DNA from: Manduca sexta
Taxonomy: Eukaryota > Arthropoda > Insecta > Lepidoptera > Sphingidae
Direction of reading: 5' to 3'
Length of the DNA stretch: 64,000 nt
NCBI RefSeq assembly: GCF_014839805.1
Contig: NC_051121.1
Coordinates: forward strand, 8,229,116-8,293,115
Numbering within the stretch: the stretch's first letter is position 1; each line of letters starts with the position of its first letter. The notes below the pieces were generated by a model, which was not told where the DNA came from, searched no databases, and saw only the letters and a list, made by a program, of their open reading frames with translations. A program made the translations under genes and the position numbers. This document shows, piece after piece, positions 60,001-64,000 of the stretch.

Positions 60001-62084
60001 AGACGTGATATTTTCACTGTTCAGCCCCGTTAAAATGTCTCAAACAAACATGATTCGAAACTCGATGTTTAATTTTGATGTTTGTGATTGATCGAGAGAC
60101 CAATGCGTTAGTCAAGTGTTAGGTAGCCAATCACATTCTAAACACACTGTCTTAAAATCATTGCATTCAAGAAGCAACGTCATCATGCGTCTTTCTTGGT
60201 TCGACTTGACGAGTAATATCGTGATTCGTCGTAGTGTATTGATATTTAGGTCGTCTATTTTTACTTTAGCATCGATCCCAACGGTTGAATAAGTTATGGT
60301 GGGCGGCACATGGGTCTGATGGCGCATTAGTGTTAGAATTTATTTATGTGGGTAGGTAAGAATATATCGCTGAAAAAGAACATCTATGGAATTTAAGTAG
60401 ATTGGTATTATGGTCTGTGAAGGGTACAGACGTTCCAATAATATGACAACACGATCGATGATGGGGACTTTGTAGTTATATACAAACTTGTCTAGAATTT
60501 AACTCATTACCAATTGTCGCTATTAATCCATTTTTAAAACTAATCCATCCGCTTTTTTACTTTTATTTTTGTCAAAATATATTCTTTTCTTTCTTTTATT
60601 TCGTCTCCACACGTTCCGCCGCGCTAGCCCAGTTTTCTGTCTTATATGGAATTTAATCATCATTTTATGAACGCAAATTGATTAATCTCGTGTAAATATT
60701 GGCTAATTTCGTAAATATTTCAATAGATTTGCTAACATCTCTATTAATACACTATTTGTGCATAATAGGGCTATGTTTGTTTTTGTTTTACGCCATCAAC
60801 ATGTTTCTATATCGTCTCCCGACACGCGGTATGAAAGTAGGTTAATGAGTATTGCCATTAAACCATAATTATTATGCCGCGATTGTCCTGTTTGTATCTG
60901 TAGAAAAATTGCGTTTTTAAATTCAAATTAGATCTAAGTTCTAACATATTGGCTGTTACTGGGGTTTTATTCGTCCCCTCATTGCAATTGTAATACGCCG
61001 AGAAAATGGCCGAGAAGTTTTAATCCTTTAGTTGCGCGGGGTTTTAAATGCGTTTCCTATTTTTAAGTATATGAAAAATACATTTAAGTATAAGAAAGCA
61101 ATATTAAAATTATAATTATTTAAAACGAAATTATTGGGGTCCTTAAAACCAATGTACACATCTATTTAAAGCTGCATTCGGTGAAAAAAACATGTCCTAG
61201 AGTACAAATGTAAATGAAGTCAAAAATATATTTAAAATTATATTCATCCTCTAACTACACCCTGACAATTACCCCAAACATAACGGTTACTTGACCCCAA
61301 ATATATTTATTTCAGAACGCAGTCGCCAGTCGGCGCGTGAGTGTCGGGCTCGCAAGAAACTGAGGTACCAGTACCTTGAAGAGCTAGTAGCTGACCGGGA
61401 GCGGTCGGTCATCGCGCTCAGGAAGGAATTGGATAAGGTACGAGATTCATTTAAATATAGCATAATTTTTTGGAGGAATTATTATTTCTGATTTACAGTT
61501 TAGACTTTAGAAAATAGGGTTAATCAATTCTCCCCTTATTAATAGACGTCATTTATCTAAGGACGGAGCATTGCTGTGATAACAAGTCTGTTTCTCAGAT
61601 TTGTTTATCTGACAGCCAACTAGATTCAAGTTGTATCTCAATATTAGCCAATCACAGCGGCCCTATGTCTACGCACTGTGAAGGCTGCCATGCCCTCAGC
61701 ACTGGGAAAGAGACTTGTTATCACATCAATGCTCCGTCCTTAGTTAAATAAACTCTATGAATAAGGGAGTCTGTATTTAGATGTTGTGAGATATAGGTCT
61801 TTATTAAATACACGTCGATGCATTAAATTAAAAATTGTTACAAAATTCGAAATTTATAAATGTCAGAATTAAAAAATAAGGTTTAGAGAAAAAAATATTT
61901 ATTTAAAGAAAAAATATTTCTTACTTTTAATGTGGGAAGAAAAAATATTTTTAAGAGAAATTATTTCTTAATTTTAGTTTTACAAATGGAATTTGAATTG
62001 GATCAGGGCAGAATGCCCGAGGGCCTTGAGGCGATGCTCCAAGAAATGGGCGTCGTCAAACAGGAAGATGTCAAACCTTTTTGA
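36009..62084 (+). CDS. REPTOR-BP: REPTOR-BP / CREBL2-type bZIP transcription factor (spliced, with apparent frameshift in last exon)
   Basis: Small nuclear bZIP protein of the CREBL2 family. In flies the orthologue partners REPTOR downstream of TORC1 to drive starvation-type transcription; that role is family knowledge. Coding segments are 36009-36059 (inferred), 51496-51634, 61316-61437 and 61978-62084, about 139 codons against 120 in human CREBL2. Exons 2 and 3 join in phase 1 to give MKAKLERSRQSARE, the CREBL2 hallmark. Exon 3 then gives CRARKKLRYQYLEELV and the zipper. The last exon carries W and LDQG at the family spacing and ends KPF-stop, but only if one missing base near 61995 is allowed for. 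A copia element, many MITEs and Helitrons sit in the introns. Exon 1 could instead belong to another transcript. Confidence 0.8.
37950..38065. repeat. GC-rich repeat fragment with GGGGCCCC palindrome
   Basis: It starts AGCAGTAGCATAGCTTGC and contains a near-palindrome at 38026-38049 (GGGGCCCC, AAAGCTTG, GGGGCCCC). It stands out from the AT-rich intron. Possibly a hAT-type end. Confidence 0.3.
39334..39485. mobile_element. hAT-like MITE with CGTATAT target repeat
   Basis: The ends AGTGACGTAGCG and, reversed, CAGTGGCGTAGTATGG bound 152 bp. CGTATAT lies at both sides (39327-39333 and 39486-39492). Internal GAGCGAGAGCAAAAAG resembles a block in 3288-3408. Confidence 0.55.
42473..42735 (+). mobile_element. 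Metulj-like SINE (copy 4, best preserved)
   Basis: Plus strand. tRNA-like A box (TGGCGTAGTTG) and B box (GGTTCGAATCC) near 42486 and 42532, then the body and a CCCCTTCGGGGATAAA hairpin, ending in ATGT-type repeats. This is the reference copy for the other three. It sits in the bZIP gene's first intron. Confidence 0.8.
43441..43642 (+). promoter_or_regulatory. CpG-rich candidate alternative promoter or non-coding first exon
   Basis: This stretch is richer in CpG than the AT-rich intron around it (AACGCGGCGCGCAGTCGC near 43570). It ends at a consensus donor, CGC|GTAAGT at 43643. CpG-rich sequence continues to about 43800. No ATG-initiated reading frame is convincing. It could be a 5' UTR exon of an alternative bZIP transcript. 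Spliced straight to 51496, it would leave only the internal ATG of MKAKL as start. Confidence 0.35.
44780..44906. repeat. Second copy of the AACCGACTTC hairpin family
   Basis: TTTTAACCGACTTCAAAAAA then GGAGGAGGTT on the left; CGAATTGAGAATCTTC and TTTAAAGTCGCTTAAAA on the right pair imperfectly. The arms are separated by about 60 bp of AT-rich DNA. Confidence 0.5.
45126..45215 (-). repeat. SINE-type tail with ACAT microsatellite
   Basis: Repeated ACAT/ACAC units (45126-45160) lead into CTTTATCCCCGAAG and a GACGCAGTACACA block. This is the tail of a lepidopteran short element on the minus strand, with no head preserved. Confidence 0.5.
46837..47157 (-). mobile_element. Full-length tRNA-derived SINE of a second family, with 13-bp target duplication
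   Basis: Minus strand: GCGATAGCCTAGTTGGGTGT (A-box region), B box GGTTCAAATCC near 47093-47103, a body through CGTGAGGAAACCTGCA, and an end with AGGCCCGTGCTCAGCAG and ATT-type repeats. ATTGGATATAATA flanks it at 46824-46836 and 47158-47170. It resembles SINEs common in noctuid and other moths; family name not asserted. Confidence 0.85.
50159..50317. mobile_element. Short hAT-like MITE, same family as 14075-15301
   Basis: Starts CAGTGGCGAAGGGTA and ends, reversed, CAAGTGGCAAAGCGTCCATA. It contains the block with AACAGAAAACAAAAACTAAG and GGAAGCCGGTAGGAATCGGA found in the larger element. Confidence 0.6.
51496..51634 (+). CDS. REPTOR-BP: REPTOR-BP/CREBL2 exon 2: basic N-terminal region
   Basis: It gives 46 codons plus one base between acceptor TTACAG and donor CTCG|GTATGT. 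The first 25 residues are glycine-rich and low in complexity. GKRGRRPGRKAQLDKQDMKAKL follows in two basic patches that match human CREBL2 GKRGRKPAKIDLKAKL. The exon is a GC-rich island in AT-rich surroundings, as coding exons here often are. The start in phase 0 is inferred from the fit with the candidate first exon. An internal ATG at the MKAKL position would be the only start if an upstream non-coding exon were spliced here. Confidence 0.88.
51750..51972 (-). mobile_element. Helitron of the second subfamily, minus strand
   Basis: The plus strand begins CTAGCTGACGCGACAGACGT (the 3' end reversed) and ends near GGAAATAGGGATTCATTTAT, matching the 13319-13605 element in inverse. It abuts the next Helitron. 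Confidence 0.65.
51962..52494 (+). mobile_element. Helitron carrying three tandem internal repeats
   Basis: Starts TCTATACTTCTATATACTAT and AAGAGTTTGTTTGTTTG. Three tandem units of about 110-123 bp follow (from about 52030, 52153 and 52267), each with GGTCCAAACTGAAAAATT or a close variant, TTGCGTTGGATAGCCCTTT and GGAGCGGAGCAGTA. Its own 3' end is unclear because another Helitron follows at once. Confidence 0.6.
52495..52710 (+). mobile_element. Small Helitron ending at a TA microsatellite
   Basis: Starts TC at 52495, carries AAACTCAAAAACTACCCAAC, and ends GCGGGCGGAGCCGCGGGCAA, AAG and CTAG at 52707-52710. A (TA)n run follows, consistent with insertion at a T-side target. Confidence 0.7.
53717..53911 (-). 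repeat. Copia 3' LTR
   Basis: Second copy of the 195-bp LTR. It directly follows the polypurine tract and is bounded outside by TGATT of the target duplication. Confidence 0.95.
53899..55191 (-). CDS. Copia Pol, second part (RT core and RNase H)
   Basis: 430 codons in a different frame from the preceding segment. The open frame in fact extends upstream to the frame change near 55219-55227, so the apparent start at 55191 is not a real initiator. It carries the RT palm (QMDAVTAFL, D25), the RT active site YVDD at 107-110, the connection region, and RNase H with D275, E316, D353 and D374 as plausible catalytic residues. The stop lies inside the 3' LTR, about 13 bp past the polypurine tract. No other break is seen. 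Confidence 0.88.
   Translation of the reverse strand: MVRHTSIRYLFAMAVKYNMYIEQMDAVTAFLQGDVDHEIYMSQPPLYEHGTKVCRLNKSIYGLKQASRQWNLKLRNALKELGFTSLPVDSCVYYKIEEHSMTFILVYVDDLLLIFNNEQNAKYIKENLKSKFHMKDLGIAKHFIGWKITQNINRDEIYIDQSAYIEKILQRFNMTECKTVASPWDPNNKLLHTEQKNVIHNLPYQEAIGSLLYLAYGTRPDICYAVNKLSSYNNKPEFEHWMAVKRILRYLKGTKNYKLHFKKNNKEERIFGFCDSDWASDCNDRRSCSGYIFMFQHAPISWCSKRQITVALSTMEAEYMSLGAAVQEAMWLRNLELGLQCDIKGLPTVIYCDNQSAIKFAGSDYYNARSKHIDIRYNFIKEKISNMEVEVRYLETERMAADVLTKAIKGKFEDRCKMMGLHLKGGNDNK
53912..53923 (-). other. Copia polypurine tract
   Basis: The minus strand reads AAAGGGGGGGAA immediately before TG of the 3' LTR. This is the position and composition expected for the plus-strand primer. Confidence 0.85.
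55208..57817 (-). CDS. Copia Gag-Pol, first part (Gag, protease, integrase, start of RT)
   Basis: 869 codons from the ATG at 57817, 162 bp inside the element. Domains in order: Gag capsid-like region about 1-180, opening near GRENYSTW; CCHC zinc knuckle C214-C217-H222-C227; aspartic protease DSGA at 265-268; integrase zinc site H399, H404, C428, C431; integrase core D458, D521, E557 with 35 residues between the last two; acidic linker 690-750; then the first RT segment from about 790. The frame ends at 55208 just after GYKQK, well before the RT active site. The RT continues in another frame. Confidence 0.9.
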   Translation of the reverse strand: MSGSLSTINIEKLIGRENYSTWKFAVKNYLEHEELWETIEPGPNYVDDKKRDTKAKSKIILLVDPTIYVHVQEATTAKEVWQNLQKVFDDSGLTRKVGLLRTLITTTLENCDNVEDYVNKIMSTAHKLRNIGFVVDDEWLGTLLLAGLPDTFKPMIMAMESSGVPITADSVKTKILQDVKASNSVAFYSKHNNKYHKANKKSENERNDSKGPRCYNCNKYGHFSKQCYFQKKKPVQKITKNDNTNTYFAAFPVGTSMDENSWYVDSGASMHMCRNYEWLYNVAPSPVQSIKVANNNSVTVKACGNVNIQIKDSNGKPQEIQVRKVLYVSNLTTNLLSVSQMTQQGCEIKFKNNRCEIYQNNKLILTAVKHNNMYKLNNVFNTVSALLSTADETNINIWHQRMGHLNFKDLQKLDECSKSKKMSKNPICNICIEGKQSRQPFVNSGTRASELLELIHSDICGPMEAKSLGSAKYFLTFIDDYSKRVFIYFLKNKSETLEKFKEFKNFVEKQTNKNIKILRTDNGKEYVNHDFDHFIKTAGIKHQTTNPYTPEQNGLAERMNRTIVERAKCLLLNSRLPKSFWAEAVSTAVYIINRSPTKSLQYKSPVEIWSGKKPSLNHMKIFGCTAMVHVPKERRQKWDPKSSKMLFVGYCEDTKGYRLYDERKKQIIKSRDVIFIENTVQNNCVIMPLSQNLNSDEDSSEHESLNPKDLNVPGNNTESNCSDDDEYISEHSSDNEYVPEPSHDDELTSSRSNIFLRPRNKQVKNNLYSYQCQHNDTSMPLKTAQSVTEPLTLEEALSDVNAIEWKNAMDSEFRSLIQNNTWTLVDLPDGKRMIPCKWVYKLKTDADGNVERYKARLVIKGYKQKGHRI
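57961..57979 (-). other. Copia primer-binding site
   Basis: Directly after the 5' LTR the minus strand reads GGTTATGGGCCCAGAC. This is the copia-type primer site, known to pair with an internal part of initiator methionine tRNA (a half-tRNA primer) and not with the usual 3' CCA end. Confidence 0.8.
57980..58174 (-). repeat. Copia 5' LTR
   Basis: Direct repeat of 53717-53911 at an offset of 4,263 bp, with no difference found by reading both copies. It starts with TG at 58174-58173 on the minus strand. Confidence 0.95.
58548..58712. repeat. Inverted-repeat element, copy A
   Basis: GTTTGTGATTGGTCGACACC and AACCAATCACAATAAAACG form an inner inverted pair, followed by ATTCTAAACACACTGG. A shorter copy lies at 60040-60152. 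Confidence 0.5.
59401..59570. mobile_element. MITE with CCGTTTTCAATAAACGA inverted ends
   Basis: Arms ACGTAACGACCGTTTTCAAT and the reverse of CGTTTATTGAAAACGGCACG. Inside lies a second inverted pair, GACCAATCC and GATTGGTTC. A diverged copy is at 16226-16385. Confidence 0.6.
60040..60152. repeat. Inverted-repeat element, copy B
   Basis: GTTTGTGATTGATCGAGAGA, CCAATGCGTTAGTCA, GCCAATCACATTCTAAACAC: the same order as copy A, with about 40 bp deleted in the middle. Confidence 0.5.
61316..61437 (+). CDS. REPTOR-BP: REPTOR-BP/CREBL2 exon 3: DNA-binding basic region and leucine zipper
   Basis: After the split glutamate, 40 codons give RSRQSARECRARKKLRYQ, YLEELVADRERSV and IALRKELDK. The basic region and first zipper heptads are nearly identical to human CREBL2 (RSRQSARECRARKKLRYQ, YLEELVSSRERAI). 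The family differs from classical bZIPs in lacking the usual invariant asparagine of the basic region. The acceptor is TTTCAG|AA and the donor AAG|GTACGA, phase 0. This is the best-supported coding exon on the plus strand. Confidence 0.95.
61438..61977 (+). other. Third intron of the bZIP gene
   Basis: 540 bp, nearly half of it the nested-hairpin MITE. It contains a run of ATATTT/AAGAAAAAAT repeats at 61880-61960 before the acceptor. Confidence 0.8.
61530..61769. mobile_element. Nested-hairpin MITE, copy 2, in bZIP intron 3
   Basis: Outer arms CTCCCCTTATT and AATAAGGGAG, then TATCTAAGGACGGAGCATTG and its inverse. It shares CCAATCACAGCGGCCCTATG with copy 1 but has lost one inner arm. It lies within the 540-bp last intron, about 90 bp after the exon 3 donor. 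Confidence 0.7.
61978..62084 (+). CDS. REPTOR-BP: REPTOR-BP/CREBL2 last exon, apparent -1 frameshift
   Basis: From acceptor TTTTAG, phase 0 reading gives FYKWNL. The family-like sequence ELDQGRMPEGL then continues in another frame to a stop at 62082-62084 (VKQEDVKPF-stop). With one base restored near 61995, the run from EL of exon 3 to DQG is 15 residues and its tryptophan falls exactly where human CREBL2 has it (ELEMYKQWCMAMDQG). The VKQE near the end fits a SUMO-attachment consensus. As read, translation would leave the conserved tail and run on through unrelated codons. An alternative acceptor at 61955 (AAG|AGAAAT) would keep the tail frame but insert seven residues. A sequencing or assembly error in the T/A-rich run is equally possible. 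Confidence 0.7.
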
Positions 62085-62471
62085 ATTGTTTGATTATTTG
62101 TTGTTGATTTTTTGTTTGGTATCCTGGCAACATTGGCATGGAATAACAAAATAGTTTCTTTGCTAAACCAAAAATGGAAATTTCAGTTATATTTTGATTT
62201 GTTATTATATTCATTTTAAGATAAACCATATTTTTTTATGTAATATAAGAATTAAGATATGATCGCTTTAAGTAATTGTTTAAAAAACATAATATAGGAT
62301 ACGTATCGTCGTTGATTTGATCAATAAAAAAAAAATCTAGACATGTAGATAGCTTTAAGCCGAATATTTAGATTTAAGTTTGTATTGGAATGTAAACTGT
62401 ATACGTGGGTCAATGTTGAGAATGACTAAATGGACGATAATATTGTCTTATAAGATATCTATGATGTGTTG

Positions 62472-62477
62472 AATAAA
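62472..62477 (+). promoter_or_regulatory. Likely polyadenylation signal of the bZIP gene
   Basis: AATAAA lies about 390 bp after the stop codon, in AT-rich sequence with no further exon downstream. A second AATAAA at 62323-62328, followed by an A-run, is an alternative. Both are common by chance in DNA this AT-rich. Confidence 0.4.
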
Positions 62478-62631
62478 CATTTTAACCAAATTATTATATA
62501 CTTATATTGATATTTCGCCACCATAAAGTACCATCATCACATATATCGTAAGTATATTTAGCGCGTAAATTTCTTGGTAAAAATCAAACATTTCTTTTTC
62601 TTCTAAAGGAAAGGTGAGTCTTTCGGCTATA

Positions 62632-62874
62632 CCGGTGGTTTATTGCAAGAACTCATTAACTGACAAATAAAAAGTATGAATTAAGCCACTTTTAGTTTTA
62701 GTTAATTTGTTTCGCCTATATTATCTTAGATATAATTATGTTAAAAGTAAAACACTATTCTTGAATATTTTTATTCTTAAAATCAAGTATGTTAAATATT
62801 ATATTATGTTCAGGGCGTTATAAACTGTAATTGATGATTTTTTGCAATTAGTGAGTTCTTGCAGTAAACCGACG
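62632..62874. mobile_element. MITE downstream of the bZIP gene
   Basis: CGGTGGTTTATTGCAAGAAC then TCATTAA on the left, and the reverse complement CGTCGGTTTACTGCAAGAAC then TCACTAA on the right, surround about 190 bp of AT-rich DNA. No second copy was seen in the window. Confidence 0.5.
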
Positions 62875-64000
62875 ATACTTATCTTACGTTTGTTGAATGT
62901 TAAACATGTCGCTGGTTCACTATTACAAGGTTCTATGTTATATATGATGTGCAAATTGAGTTATATCACATGATTTTTTTATTCAGTGAAAATTTTCAAT
63001 AAGATAAATAAAGTGGAATGGTGGATTTTTTTTTTATTTTTACCGACATAATTTTATTTCTTAAAACAATAACATCCTTGTCATAGTGAGCCTGCACTAT
63101 ATCTATGTATATTATGCACTTCAGGTTCATGCCACAAATAGCAATGTACCATAGTTGTAGTTCTATTCAATAAAATTGAAATAATGTATATTGATGTATG
63201 TATAAAAAAATCACACGGTACAAAATTGGTAGAAATATGTAACTCGAAAGTTTTACAATAATTAAGTGAATTTCTAATAAATAGTTAAGCTACTGGAGTA
63301 GGTGTGTGCCTCAAATAATTATAATATGCATCTTATTCGAGTAACATTATCTTCTTTCACTAATTCAGAGCCACTGCTGCGCCGTGTCGAATTTATTCCA
63401 ATATAAATTAATTTGTACTTACATTTATCGAATATTCTTTAGTAAAAATACTTTTCTTCATAAAATAAAACTACGATAATTAAGACAGTGACTTTGCTAA
63501 AATTTTGTTAATAAATTCAATTAACGCAAAATCTTTTAATTCGTTATAATTTTTCTTATTTCATTAATCTTTGACTACCATGTTCGAAAGTGTAGTAAGT
63601 TAAAATGATATATTATATTGCCAAATTATTTAATACGAAATCACAATTCGGCTATAGAAAAACATTTTAAACTAAAAATTTAATTTAATTATAACACAGT
63701 ATCTGTTCCATTTTGACCGGTGCATAATTTAATACACTTGAGAATATATTTTTTATTTATTTGGTTTTCCAGCAGACTTGAACACTACGATTATAATAAT
63801 TTAGATATTATAACTTATAGCTATAATGTAAGCCCGAGTTAGGAAAACTCAACATGTATATAATTGAATCTAAAAATGACTTCTGCGCAGCAAATTAAAC
63901 ACAATATTTTTGGAGATGTTTAAATTTAATAAATATGGCAAACATGGTCTATCAATACAATAGAGAACAGATTTTCATTTTAATTAAGTGCATATCATTG

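Larger units (their letters stand above)
51635..61315 (+). other. Second intron of the bZIP gene
   Basis: 9.7 kb. It holds the Helitron cluster, the antisense copia element and three MITE-type repeats. 52750-53700 and 60200-61300 show nothing further. Confidence 0.85.
62085..64000. other. 3' UTR of the bZIP gene, then intergenic DNA
   Basis: 3' UTR to about 62490, one MITE at 62632-62874, then AT-rich DNA with no supported gene to the end. Confidence 0.6.

Overview
The window is AT-rich animal nuclear DNA with small spliced exons in very long introns. It most likely comes from a moth or butterfly. The pointers are two tRNA-derived SINE families of lepidopteran type, many small Helitrons, an R1-clade LINE end and a copia element that uses the copia-type primer site. 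The order-level call rests on recognising repeats from memory, not on a search.

Two host genes lie head to head. On the minus strand, five coding exons (3627 to 35487) give the N-terminal luminal part of STIM, the ER calcium sensor of store-operated calcium entry: signal peptide, EF-hand and SAM domain. The membrane segment, coiled coils and CRAC-activating region lie beyond position 1. On the plus strand, exons at 36009?, 51496, 61316 and 61978 form a CREBL2/REPTOR-BP-type bZIP protein. Its basic region and zipper are unmistakable; its first exon is inferred. The two start codons are 521 bp apart, so the genes probably share a bidirectional promoter. The last bZIP exon appears to carry a one-base deletion.

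Layout: 1-3626 Stim intron 5; 3743-9494 intron 4, with a decayed PIF/Harbinger element, a SINE and an R1 fragment; 9608-10312 intron 3; 10433-15389 intron 2, with a 1.3 kb inverted-repeat element, a Helitron and a hAT-like element; 15521-35315 intron 1 (19.8 kb), with an R1 LINE end, SINE, Helitrons and hairpin elements; 35488-36008 shared promoter; 36060-51495 bZIP intron 1, with three SINE copies and a CpG-rich possible alternative first exon; 51635-61315 bZIP intron 2, with a Helitron cluster and a very young copia element (53717-58174); 61438-61977 intron 3, with a hairpin MITE; 62085 to about 62490 3' UTR; then intergenic DNA to 64000.

No true tRNA, rRNA, CRISPR array or bacterial-type system is seen. 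The most notable points are the shared promoter, the frameshift in the bZIP gene, the young but frameshifted copia element, and a four-copy repeat that keeps the same protein-like reading frame.
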